The notes beneath the pieces are model-generated. The model worked only from the letters and a program-made list of their open reading frames with translations, was not told the origin of the DNA and searched no databases. 64,000 bases of DNA, from the NCBI GenBank assembly GCA_910578885.1, contig CAJTSH010000001.1, positions 62,001 to 126,000 of the forward strand, read 5' to 3'. This document shows positions 22,993-31,861 of this stretch, piece after piece (the stretch's first letter is position 1; the number at the start of each line of letters is the position of its first letter). The DNA is from an uncultured Lachnospiraceae bacterium (lineage in GTDB: Bacteria > Bacillota > Clostridia > Lachnospirales > Lachnospiraceae). The translations under genes were made by a program, and so were the position numbers.

Positions 22993-23015
22993 ATTGACAT
23001 GTAAACATGTCAATT
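22993..23015. repeat. Hairpin between tRNA-Tyr and tRNA-Leu
   Basis: TTGACATG and CATGTCAA flank a short TAAA loop within the 37-nt spacer. There is no T-run, so it probably serves as a processing spacer rather than a terminator. Confidence 0.5.
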
Positions 23016-23021
23016 CTAAAA

Positions 23022-23103
23022 TGGATGGAGGTGGATTCGAACCACCGAAGCAATTTGCAGCAGATTTACAGTCTGTCCCCTTTGGCCACTCGGGAATCCA
23101 TCC
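23022..23103 (-). tRNA. tRNA-Tyr (anticodon GTA)
   Basis: Class II tRNA, 82 nt: acceptor GGATGGA/TCCATCC, D-arm TTCCCGAGTGG, anticodon loop CTGTAAA (anticodon GTA), long variable arm, T-loop TTCGAAT. First gene of the Tyr-Leu unit. Confidence 0.95.
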
Positions 23104-23143
23104 ATATATGAGGCACTATTAATATTCGCCCTAAACATGGAAT

Positions 23144-23172
23144 ATTATAGCACAATGTCTCGCATTACGCAA
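23144..23172 (-). promoter_or_regulatory. Promoter of the tRNA-Tyr/Leu unit
   Basis: Minus strand: -35 TTGCGT (23172-23167), 17-bp spacer, consensus -10 TATAAT (23149-23144), 40 bp before tRNA-Tyr. An imperfect stem-loop (CGGCTC/GAGCCG core, about 23211-23243) just upstream probably terminates the preceding GH13 transcript. Confidence 0.75.
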
Positions 23173-23256
23173 GGCGTTTTTTTAGTTTTACGTTTTTTTT
23201 GGTCAGCCAGATTACTATTCACGGCTCTAAGAGCCGCTCATAGTAACATTAGTTGG

Positions 23257-25362
23257 TTACATGGCGTCGCGCCCCATGCTCTCCAACACCACTGCAGAAG
23301 TCCTCGGAAGCGTAATATCCAGTCTTCCGTTATTCAGCGTATACTCCACAGGATTCGTGGAATACCCATCTTCATTCGTAAACATCACCTGTTTTAATTT
23401 TCCATACCGCGGAACGCCCACTGCCCATACCGACAAATCAATCTTACGGCTCTTATCATCATTATTGATGATCACCACAAAAGACTGCTGCCTGTTGAAC
23501 CTTCCGTAACAGAGCAGATTTTCCTCGCCATTTAAAAATTTTATAGATCCGGTTCGGAATGCCGGATTCTCTTTGTGGATTCGTATCATATCCCGATGGA
23601 ACTGCAAAAGCTCTTTATCCTCTCTTCCCCAAGGATATGTCCGTCTGTTATCCGGATCCGTAAATCCGCATACTCCTGCCTCATCACCGTAATAAATCGT
23701 CGGCGCCCCTGGCCATGTCATCTGAATCACGACAGCTTCCCGCATCACCGCCGGATTGACGCCTTCGCTCGCCGCATTCGCACCAAGATGTTCTACCCTT
23801 CCCACCTTATGATTCGTTCTTGTTAAAAAACGGGAGTGGTCATGGTTCGACAATTCATTCATAGAGCATTGTAGCGACGGCGTTAAGAAACTCGCCATAT
23901 AATGCTCCATTGCCCCTCGAAAATTATTCAGATTTCCTTGATTTTCCGCCGTCCGTCCGTCACTGTGCTTTTCCATTCCCGTCAAAAACCATGTGACCGG
24001 TTCCATAAATGCGTCATAATTCATCACAGTATCCCACTGGTCGCCTCGCAGCCAGTCTCTCGGATCGCCATAATGCTCTGCAAGGATAATTGCATTTGGA
24101 TTGGCTTCTTTGACAACCTTACGGAATTCCCGCCAGAACCGGTGATTCATCTCCGGCGTATGACCCAAATCTGCCGCCACGTCCAGACGCCATCCATCCG
24201 CATTATACGGCGGTGAAACCCATTTCTTTGCCACGTCCAAAATGTAATGATACAGCTTCCCGGAACCTTCATAATTCAGCTTCGGAAGAGTATCATGCCC
24301 CCACCAGCCATCATACGTAGTATTATTTGGCCACGCATGAACATTATGGAATGCAAAGAAATCATGATACGGACTGGCCTCATCTACATAAGCGCCCTTT
24401 TCATACCCTTCTTCCCTTGAATAAATCTCTTCTCTGTCCAGCCACTTATTAAAGGAACCGCAGTGATTGAATACGCCGTCTAAAATCACCTTGATCCCCC
24501 TTGCATGCGCTTCGGACACCAGAGTTGCAAACAGATCATTGCTGGCTTCCAGATTCCGTTTGTTAGTCACCCTGCAAATATAACGGGTTGCCTTTCGATT
24601 ATCCCTGTCATTTGGGGATAGCAGCTCCCCCTCATCTACGACAATCTTTCCATAATGAGGGTCAATGTAATCGTAATCCTGTATGTCATATTTATGATTG
24701 GAAGGCGAAACAAAAAGCGGGTTAAAATAAATTGCTTCTATTCCAAGCTCTTCCAGATAGTCCAGCTTCTGCCTCACGCCCTCTAAGTCTCCCCCATAAA
24801 ACTCTGCTACAGAAAAATGCTCGGGAGACTTTTCCCATGTATCTACTTTCTTACTTGTACTGCGGATATAAAAATATTCATCTGTCAGCACGTCGTTACT
24901 TGTATCTCCATTGTAAAAACGGTCTACCAGAATCTGATACATCACAGCCCCTTTTGCCCAATCCGGCGTTGAAAAACCGGGAGAAATACAAAAGTGGTAT
25001 TGGGGCCGGATATCTCTTGTTACGCCGCAGCGGTCAAAATAACAGTCCAGCATACCCGTCAATACTTCAAAATAGTAATAATATGCCTCTTCCTCTAATT
25101 GTACTGTTACCGCATAATAATCAAATTCTCCGTCGCTCTCGCACTTTATCATTTCCTGCCGTTCACCGCCGTGACAAAGCCATACGATATCTACATTATC
25201 CTTTGCTGTCCGAAACTTAATCGTCACTTTCTCATTCTTTCCAGGTTCCGCCGGCTGTCGGTAATCCGCCGTCCCGTCAGAAAATAGCGCGCGCTTCCTC
25301 AAAATAGGACGCATCTGCATGATATAATTTTGTATCTGATTCAGTTCATATCTGGATTTCAT
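23257..25362 (-). CDS. GH13 alpha-glycosidase of the neopullulanase/cyclomaltodextrinase type
   Basis: 701 residues from the ATG at 25362 (AGAAGGGG upstream; an in-frame TTG two codons earlier is less likely). An N-terminal beta-sandwich like CBM34 (about 20-130) precedes the barrel. GH13 signatures are AVMYQILVDRFYNGD near 140, VILDGVFNH near 292, DGWRLDVAAD (nucleophile near 394), ILAEHYGD (acid/base near 429) and SNHDHSRF (near 508). There is no signal peptide, so it acts in the cytosol on imported maltodextrins or cyclodextrins, unlike the secreted GH13 at 1.4-3.1 kb. It is transcribed alone. Confidence 0.9.
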   Translation of the reverse strand: MKSRYELNQIQNYIMQMRPILRKRALFSDGTADYRQPAEPGKNEKVTIKFRTAKDNVDIVWLCHGGERQEMIKCESDGEFDYYAVTVQLEEEAYYYYFEVLTGMLDCYFDRCGVTRDIRPQYHFCISPGFSTPDWAKGAVMYQILVDRFYNGDTSNDVLTDEYFYIRSTSKKVDTWEKSPEHFSVAEFYGGDLEGVRQKLDYLEELGIEAIYFNPLFVSPSNHKYDIQDYDYIDPHYGKIVVDEGELLSPNDRDNRKATRYICRVTNKRNLEASNDLFATLVSEAHARGIKVILDGVFNHCGSFNKWLDREEIYSREEGYEKGAYVDEASPYHDFFAFHNVHAWPNNTTYDGWWGHDTLPKLNYEGSGKLYHYILDVAKKWVSPPYNADGWRLDVAADLGHTPEMNHRFWREFRKVVKEANPNAIILAEHYGDPRDWLRGDQWDTVMNYDAFMEPVTWFLTGMEKHSDGRTAENQGNLNNFRGAMEHYMASFLTPSLQCSMNELSNHDHSRFLTRTNHKVGRVEHLGANAASEGVNPAVMREAVVIQMTWPGAPTIYYGDEAGVCGFTDPDNRRTYPWGREDKELLQFHRDMIRIHKENPAFRTGSIKFLNGEENLLCYGRFNRQQSFVVIINNDDKSRKIDLSVWAVGVPRYGKLKQVMFTNEDGYSTNPVEYTLNNGRLDITLPRTSAVVLESMGRDAM

Positions 25363-25516
25363 GAGCAATTCCCCTTCTTCTAGTCAATTTCCCCATTTTT
25401 GCCTTACCCTTAATTCTATTACGATTTTATCCAATTATCAACATTTTTATCACAGTATAAACCTACATCTGTAACAGTTCAGCCTTCGGCTTCACCGTTA
25501 CCTACATCCGGACAGT

Positions 25517-25550
25517 AAAAAAGACAGCCTTTCGAACTGCTGTCTTTTTT
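25517..25550. terminator. Bidirectional intrinsic terminator
   Basis: AAAAAAGACAGC and GCTGTCTTTTTT are exact complements around a 10-base loop, giving T-runs on both strands. It lies between the GH13 gene and ftsH. Confidence 0.75.
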
Positions 25551-25845
25551 AGGAGAAGGTATTTTTACTATGGGGTGTAGCAAAAACTATATAATGTATT
25601 GGGGGGTTTTTACAGTAATTATAGTACCATCTTTCCCCAAATAAGTGTGCACAAACATTACAAAAAAAGCGATTTTATTTTGTGTATATTTTACACGAGT
25701 CCTGTTTCCATTCAAACAAACAGCTAAAATTTGCACAATAAATTTTGCGTTTCTTTGTTGGTTTTTGTTTTTACCTTTTTTCATTTATCCGCTGTTTATA
25801 AGTTGTTCACTCGGTTGCGCACTTATTAATTCACAGAGTTAATTA

Positions 25846-27723
25846 TTACATCTCCGGTGCAACCGTTTTTCCGGGGTTGTCTACGGCAACTTCCTTCCCA
25901 ATTGTTCCGGCCAATCCAAATAATGCCTCAAATTCATCTCGCGTAATCTTTTCTTTTTCCAGAAGAAGATTTGCGCAGTCGTGCAGAATCTTTTCATTCT
26001 CTTTGATGATATGTTTTGCCTTCATATAACACTCATCAATAATCCGCTTGACTTCTTCATCAATACGGGTCGCCACATTTTCACCATATCCTCTGGTATG
26101 TGCCAGATCTCTTCCGATAAATACCTCATTATCGTCGTTGTCATAATTGATCAGACCCACATTCTCAGACATTCCGTAACGTGTTACCATTGCCTTTGCA
26201 AGCTCGGTCGCCTGCTTAATGTCCTGCGACGCTCCTGTGGTAATGTCATCAAAAATCAATTCCTCTGCCACACGTCCGCCCAAATCCACGACAATCTCCT
26301 GCAGCATCCTGCCCTTCGTATTGAACATCTCATCTCTCTCAGGCAATGGCATCGTATAACCTGCAGCCCCAGCCCCTGTCGGAATGATTGATACGGAATA
26401 CACCGGTCCCACATCCGGCAGCAAGTGGAATAAAATCGCATGACCGGACTCATGATATGCCGTAATCCGTTTTTCCTTCTCCGTAATGATACGGCTCTTC
26501 TTCTCCGCTCCGATTCCGACCTTTACGAAGGATCTGCGGATATCATTCTGTACGATATAGCTTCTGTCCTCCCTTGCGGCAACAATCGCAGCCTCATTTA
26601 GCAGATTTTCCAAGTCTGCTCCGGTAAATCCTGCTGTGGTCTGCGCCACCTGTTTCAAATCCACATCGTCCCCCAGCGGCTTATTCTTGGCATGAACTTG
26701 AAGAATCTCTTCCCTGCCGCCGATATCGGGACGTCCCACATGCACCTTGCGGTCAAAACGTCCCGGACGCATAATTGCCGGATCTAAAATATCAACCCGG
26801 TTCGTTGCCGCCATCACAATAATCCCTTCATTTACACCGAAACCGTCCATTTCTACCAACAACTGGTTCAGGGTCTGCTCGCGCTCATCATGACCGCCGC
26901 CCATTCCGGTGCCTCTTCGTCTTGCCACCGCATCAATTTCATCAATAAATACAATACAAGGCGCATTTTTCTTCGCTTCCTCAAACAAATCCCTTACGCG
27001 GGATGCACCGACGCCGACAAACATCTCCACGAAATCAGAACCGGAAATACTAAAGAACGGCACGCCCGCTTCTCCGGCAATCGCCTTGGCGAGAAGCGTC
27101 TTACCGGTTCCCGGAGGTCCTACCAAAAGAACGCCCTTAGGTATTCTCGCCCCCAGCTTCGTATACTTTCTTGGATCTTTCAGGAAGTCTACAATCTCTT
27201 CCAGCTCTTCCTTCTCTTCCCGAAGCCCCGCCACATTCTGAAAAGTTACCTTCTTATTCTCGTCAGTACTCATCTTTGCGCGGCTTTTGCCAAAATTCAT
27301 CATCTTACTGCCGCCGCCGCCGGCTGCCGCCTGATTATTCATAATGACAAACAAAATGAACATTGCGCCAAATACCAAAAGCAGCGGAAGCAGTACCAAA
27401 AGCCAGTTAAATGCCGGTACGTCATCTATCCGGTAATTATTGAAACCATTTTCCCGCATCAAGTCTTCAATGTCGTTAACATCAGAGACATACAGCTTTT
27501 CCCTGCCGGAATCCTTTTTGGTAATCTCTACCGTTCCGGTCGGTATTTCCCTGTTCGGATTTACCACTACTGATACGACGCTTCCATTCTGCAAATCCTC
27601 TTCAAACTGCGTGTAATTATAGGTATTGTTCACATCCTGCTGATGGTCTAAAAAGAACCATACCAGCACGACAATCAACACCAATCCGATATAATATCCA
27701 AATCCTTTATAATTTTTCTTCAC
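25846..27723 (-). CDS. ftsH: ATP-dependent zinc metalloprotease FtsH
   Basis: 625 residues. Membrane-anchored AAA+ protease that degrades unfolded membrane and regulatory proteins. Two transmembrane segments (about 7-24 and 107-126) flank the extracytoplasmic domain. Walker A is GPPGTGKT near 203, Walker B is IVFIDEIDAV, the second region of homology ends in MRPGRFDR, and the zinc site is HESGH. It is last in the conserved tilS-hpt-ftsH order, 12 bp after hpt. Length is usual for clostridial FtsH. Confidence 0.97.
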   Translation of the reverse strand: MKKNYKGFGYYIGLVLIVVLVWFFLDHQQDVNNTYNYTQFEEDLQNGSVVSVVVNPNREIPTGTVEITKKDSGREKLYVSDVNDIEDLMRENGFNNYRIDDVPAFNWLLVLLPLLLVFGAMFILFVIMNNQAAAGGGGSKMMNFGKSRAKMSTDENKKVTFQNVAGLREEKEELEEIVDFLKDPRKYTKLGARIPKGVLLVGPPGTGKTLLAKAIAGEAGVPFFSISGSDFVEMFVGVGASRVRDLFEEAKKNAPCIVFIDEIDAVARRRGTGMGGGHDEREQTLNQLLVEMDGFGVNEGIIVMAATNRVDILDPAIMRPGRFDRKVHVGRPDIGGREEILQVHAKNKPLGDDVDLKQVAQTTAGFTGADLENLLNEAAIVAAREDRSYIVQNDIRRSFVKVGIGAEKKSRIITEKEKRITAYHESGHAILFHLLPDVGPVYSVSIIPTGAGAAGYTMPLPERDEMFNTKGRMLQEIVVDLGGRVAEELIFDDITTGASQDIKQATELAKAMVTRYGMSENVGLINYDNDDNEVFIGRDLAHTRGYGENVATRIDEEVKRIIDECYMKAKHIIKENEKILHDCANLLLEKEKITRDEFEALFGLAGTIGKEVAVDNPGKTVAPEM

Positions 27724-27735
27724 GGGTTCTCCTTC

Positions 27736-28260
27736 CTATCCCAATTCCAGTATTCCAATGTACGGCAGATTCCGATATCGCTGAGCATAGTCCAGCCCAT
27801 ATCCAACAACAAACTCATCCGGTATTTCAAATCCGGTATAATCGGTTGAGACGTCTACCACACGCCGATCCGGTTTGTCAAGCATCGTGCAAAGCTTCAA
27901 ACTCTTCGGACCTCGTTTCTTTAATTCTTCCAATAAATATTTCAATGTTCTTCCGGTATCAATGATATCTTCAATAACAATTATATTCTTATTCTCTATG
28001 GATTCATCTAAATCCTTCTTTACCTGAATCACTCCGCTGGACACTGTAGACGCTCCATAGCTGGATACAGACATAAAATCCAGCGTGACCGGCACTGTTA
28101 TCCGCTTCGCCAGCTCACAGGTAAAAAATACCGAACCCTTCAATATGCAGATCAGGCAGACTTCTTCTCCCTCATAGTCACTGCTGATTTGGGCTCCAAG
28201 CTCTGCTATTCGCTCATTCAGCTTCTTCTCCTCAATTAACACACGGACGCTCTCGCTCAT
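27736..28260 (-). CDS. hpt: Hypoxanthine phosphoribosyltransferase
   Basis: 174 residues from the ATG at 28260, preceded by GAGAGGAAA; the frame is open further upstream but without a better start. Purine salvage enzyme converting hypoxanthine/guanine plus PRPP to IMP/GMP. The PRPP loop VIEDIIDTGRTL and the CILKGSVFFTCEL and LDFMSVSSYG segments are typical. It overlaps the end of tilS by 29 bp and is followed by ftsH, the standard Bacillota arrangement. Confidence 0.95.
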   Translation of the reverse strand: MSESVRVLIEEKKLNERIAELGAQISSDYEGEEVCLICILKGSVFFTCELAKRITVPVTLDFMSVSSYGASTVSSGVIQVKKDLDESIENKNIIVIEDIIDTGRTLKYLLEELKKRGPKSLKLCTMLDKPDRRVVDVSTDYTGFEIPDEFVVGYGLDYAQRYRNLPYIGILELG

Positions 28261-29677
28261 TTTCCTCTCTTCCTCCATTTCTACCTGCTGCAAAAACATC
28301 CTCTTCACAGTCAGGCGCTTCGTCGTACTGTATTTCCAGAATTCTTCTCGTATGCTCTGTTATTTTATAGTATGCACTGATGCGGTATCCTACGACCCAT
28401 ACGATATGGTCACCGTCTGCTACCAGCAAAATCTGCCCTCTTTGCTCACGCGGAATCTTCTCATCCACGAAATACTGCTTCAGCTTTTTGACATGGCCTT
28501 GTTCTTCCAGAAAAAAATAATCTCCCGGTTTACGGTTTCTTACAAAGAGATTATCCTTTATCTTATCATAATCCAGCCATTTCGTATACTTTTTTTTCGG
28601 AAAATCTTGGATTTTGGCATCTTTCTCAAAAACACGGCAGCTAAATTGCATAGCTTCCACCAGCGGCGTCCCCGCTGTTCCCTCATCCTTTTGCATGCAT
28701 TCCGCCATATCCGCCCTGATTCGTATTCCTCCATATTCCCGGACAGCAGCTAATCCATAAGGCAGACAGATGCTTTTACCCACTTGCCGCCCGGATAATT
28801 TCCACAGATCCGTGATATGCACTTCCGCAATATCCTTCCGAAAAGATGCAAGTCTGACGAGACATTGGTACAACACCTGATTTCTCAGCAAGTTCGGAAC
28901 CGATTTCAGCTTCTCAGTCTCTATCAATGCTTCACTTCCCTTAAAATGAACCGTCTGCTCCGCCAGAATCTCCGCCTGTATATCCAGATATTCCTGTGTT
29001 TCCCGTAATGCTTCCGCCGTCCTTACCATGTGCGAAACCGCAGATGGATTTATTTCCTCTAAAACCGGAAGCACTTCATGACGGATACGGTTTCTGGTGT
29101 AGACTGTCTCAAAATTCGTGGCGTCTGTGCGGTAATCCTGCTTCTTTTCCTGCAGATATGCCTCAATCTCTTCCCTGCTTACGCAAAGCAAGGGCCGAAT
29201 AATTTTCCCCCTCACCGGCGGGATACCGGTCAGCCCTCTCAAATGACTCCCCCGAATCAAATGATGAAGCATAGTTTCCGCATTGTCATTCTGATTATGC
29301 GCCACCGAAATTTTTCCCTGCAAAAACTTCTCCGCCTCTTTCCCGAATACTTCATAGCGCAGCATTCTTCCAGCCTCTTCCTCTGACGTCCCCCGCTCCT
29401 TTGCAATCTGCGGGACGTTGTAGTTATATTGTATGAAAGGAATTTTTTTGTCCTCACATAATCTTTTTACGAATGCGGCGTCTTCCCTGCTCTCCTCTCC
29501 GCGTATACCATGTTCCACATGTACCGCCCTGATTGCGAAGGAAATCTCTCTTTGCAGCTCCAAGAGCACCAACAGAAGGCAAACGGAATCCGCACCGCCG
29601 GATATCCCGACAATCACCGTATCACCTTCTGCTATCATTTGATACTTCTCAATATACGCTCTTACCCGTTTCAGCAT
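28232..29677 (-). CDS. tilS: tRNA(Ile)-lysidine synthetase
   Basis: 481 residues from the ATG at 29677, with AGAGAGGATGCT before it. TilS ligates lysine to C34 of tRNA-Ile(CAU), changing decoding from AUG to AUA. The N-type ATP pyrophosphatase loop VGISGGADSVCLLL is near residue 25, followed by HVEHGIRGEESREDA and AHNQNDNAET. Substrate-binding C-terminal domains end near VVGYRIS. It lies 44 bp downstream of spoIIE and overlaps hpt. Essential in most bacteria. Confidence 0.95.
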   Translation of the reverse strand: MLKRVRAYIEKYQMIAEGDTVIVGISGGADSVCLLLVLLELQREISFAIRAVHVEHGIRGEESREDAAFVKRLCEDKKIPFIQYNYNVPQIAKERGTSEEEAGRMLRYEVFGKEAEKFLQGKISVAHNQNDNAETMLHHLIRGSHLRGLTGIPPVRGKIIRPLLCVSREEIEAYLQEKKQDYRTDATNFETVYTRNRIRHEVLPVLEEINPSAVSHMVRTAEALRETQEYLDIQAEILAEQTVHFKGSEALIETEKLKSVPNLLRNQVLYQCLVRLASFRKDIAEVHITDLWKLSGRQVGKSICLPYGLAAVREYGGIRIRADMAECMQKDEGTAGTPLVEAMQFSCRVFEKDAKIQDFPKKKYTKWLDYDKIKDNLFVRNRKPGDYFFLEEQGHVKKLKQYFVDEKIPREQRGQILLVADGDHIVWVVGYRISAYYKITEHTRRILEIQYDEAPDCEEDVFAAGRNGGREENERERPCVN

Positions 29678-29720
29678 AGCATCCTCTCTTTCGTGCACGC
29701 TCTGCGGCGCAGATACTAAT

Positions 29721-31562
29721 TTACTTTTCCCATATACCGGACACCAGAACCGTCATATCATCGGCTACCTTTCCTCCGGTAAACAAAAGTACCCGCTCTA
29801 ATATTTTCTTTGCCATTGTTCCCGGATTGTTCGTATCAATGCTCTCAATAATCTCCTGCAGCGTTTCCTCCGGTTGCAAAACATGTAAGTATTCTAGCAC
29901 ACCATCCGTCACCATGACAAGAAAATCTCCGTCCCGAAGCCGCTTTGTCATCTGCTCAATTTCCAGCTTATGATAGACCCCCACCGGAAGACTGGTGGAA
30001 AGAAGGCACTCTACCTCATTCTTATGTCTGATGAATGTCGCAGATGCACCGATTTTAAAAATTTCGCAGTTTCCGCTGTACAAATCAATTACACTTATAT
30101 CCACAGTGGAAAACAAATCATCTTCCCCCTTCATTACCATTGCAGAGTTCATCATACGGATTGCTGTTTCTACCCCGAACCCAGCCTCCAAAAATTTCTC
30201 GACTAACTCAATTACCATCTCGCTTTCCTTACAGGCTCTGCTTCCGGAACCCATTCCATCAGAGAGGCTCATGATAACCTGACCGTTCTCTCTCTCCAAA
30301 AACGAAAAATTATCTCCCGAAATAGCCGCCCCGTCTTTGATAAGCCTCGCCACTCCCTGAATACTTTTATAAATCGTATCCTCTTCATAAATCAGCAGCG
30401 CTTCTTCTCTCCCAATGATGGCCTTCACATCCCTGTGGGGCATCATCGGTCTGTCTATGGAATGTTCTACTGCTTTTGTCATTTCCCGGACCGGTACGCA
30501 GCCATTTCTTGCCACCGCCCGTATCTGCAGCTGCAGCCGCCCGTCTGCCTTCTCATAGAGCTTTGCCTCATTTAATCTCAAGCCCCGCTCTCTGGCGCGA
30601 TAAGTAAGCTCCATCAGATTTCGTTTCTTTTCATGGCTGATATCCCTGCTCTCCTTGGCACAATCCTCCATGATATATGCCATCGCATCTAATTGTTCTG
30701 CGATTACCTCACGGTTTTCCAACAGCCTGTTATACCACGCCATATTCAGTCTTGCCCTCTCAAAAACAGCTACCGCCTCCTCCACCATATCTCTTCCATA
30801 AGGACAATATTCCTGCAGTCTTGTCTGCATCTCCTGATCCGCCTTTCCAACTTGGCGTATTGACTCAATCAATCCCGACAGATAATCATACATCGGGGAC
30901 GCCGGGGAATCCCAGCACACTGCGCAGGAATCACAAGAGGCGCACAGTTTTCCGGTTATCTCGTTTTGTATCCTTCCCATTTCCTCCGAGCCAAAATCAC
31001 TGTGATCTACATTCATTTTGTTAAACACCGCAGACAGTCCCTGAAATGACTGTGCATATGTTAATAGCCGCTCCTCCCTTGATGCAGGCGGCGAAGTTTT
31101 TTCTTCCTTCCTCCATATGGGCCGCCATTCTAAAAACATATGTAATCCCCGGCTGATTACCAAAGTCGCACCAAATATAAAGATGCCCTCCATCAAACTG
31201 ATTGCCGTCGGCGTCCTTGTCCGCAAATTCATCAGCCCCCCGAACACTGAGACCAGCGTAGTCGATACAGCTGCCGCCAAGGCTCCAATCCAGACAAAGC
31301 ACCCTTTATTCGCCCATTCCGCAAACCGTATGACTGCCATCGTAACAAACATTGCCATCAGATATTTCACCATTTCCGTAATAGGGAGCAATACTGCCAT
31401 TCCGGCAAACATCAGCGTAGACAGCATCGTCCTTGCACCGCTTTCCAGATATCCGGCGGCGTAGTATGCAGGTATAAATGGATAACACCCTGCAAAGGTC
31501 AACTGACATGCTCCCAGCCCCAATAATGACATAATCACCTGTTTCGTTGTCTGTCTTTTCAT
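29721..31562 (-). CDS. spoIIE: Stage II sporulation protein E (PP2C-type phosphatase)
   Basis: 613 residues from the ATG at 31562 (AGGAGGA upstream; nearby TTG and out-of-frame ATG starts are less likely). SpoIIE dephosphorylates the anti-anti-sigma factor SpoIIAA to activate sigma-F in the forespore. The N-terminus has about four or five membrane segments, fewer than the ten of B. subtilis SpoIIE (827 residues). A Cys-rich middle segment (CASCDSCAVCW near 225) follows, and the C-terminal PP2C domain has SLSDGMGSG, FSTVDISVIDL and FLVMVTDGVLEY. The membrane part is reduced, as in some clostridial versions. Confidence 0.92.
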   Translation of the reverse strand: MKRQTTKQVIMSLLGLGACQLTFAGCYPFIPAYYAAGYLESGARTMLSTLMFAGMAVLLPITEMVKYLMAMFVTMAVIRFAEWANKGCFVWIGALAAAVSTTLVSVFGGLMNLRTRTPTAISLMEGIFIFGATLVISRGLHMFLEWRPIWRKEEKTSPPASREERLLTYAQSFQGLSAVFNKMNVDHSDFGSEEMGRIQNEITGKLCASCDSCAVCWDSPASPMYDYLSGLIESIRQVGKADQEMQTRLQEYCPYGRDMVEEAVAVFERARLNMAWYNRLLENREVIAEQLDAMAYIMEDCAKESRDISHEKKRNLMELTYRARERGLRLNEAKLYEKADGRLQLQIRAVARNGCVPVREMTKAVEHSIDRPMMPHRDVKAIIGREEALLIYEEDTIYKSIQGVARLIKDGAAISGDNFSFLERENGQVIMSLSDGMGSGSRACKESEMVIELVEKFLEAGFGVETAIRMMNSAMVMKGEDDLFSTVDISVIDLYSGNCEIFKIGASATFIRHKNEVECLLSTSLPVGVYHKLEIEQMTKRLRDGDFLVMVTDGVLEYLHVLQPEETLQEIIESIDTNNPGTMAKKILERVLLFTGGKVADDMTVLVSGIWEK

Positions 31563-31798
31563 ATCATCCAATATCCTCCTCTTTCCCTGCCGCATTCTTG
31601 CAGCAGCAGAGGCTATTATACGTTCCCGCTTTCAAAATGTTTGTCAAACGGTTGCAGTCCGCAAAAAAACTTTTCGCCAAAAGTTCCTTTCAAATGGCGA
31701 ATTCCGGTAGTTTTATGGAGTTCACATTTTTGAGGTGGTTGAAGTGATTTTCATCACCTTTAAATTCATTTATATTTCTGTAAAATTGACGTTACAAA

Positions 31799-31827
31799 AG
31801 CGGTAGAATTTTTTCAATTCTACCGCT
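31799..31827 (-). terminator. Terminator after the P-type ATPase gene
   Basis: AGCGGTAGAATT and AATTCTACCGCT form a perfect 12-bp stem with a five-base loop, followed on the minus strand by TTTTG. It separates the metal ATPase from spoIIE. Confidence 0.7.
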
Positions 31828-31861
31828 CGCTCTGCCATCAAATAAATGACCGTTTTTTATT

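Noticed and set aside
23249..23263. GTTGGTTACATG shared with the 52-bp operator units
   Set aside because: A single 12-base match at the end of the GH13 gene without the palindrome or -10 box; likely coincidence.
25587..25784. 65-codon minus-strand frame upstream of the GH13 terminator
   Set aside because: No ribosome binding site and no recognisable motif; probably chance.
26890..27573. 227-codon plus-strand open frame inside ftsH
   Set aside because: Shadow of the highly conserved FtsH reading frame.
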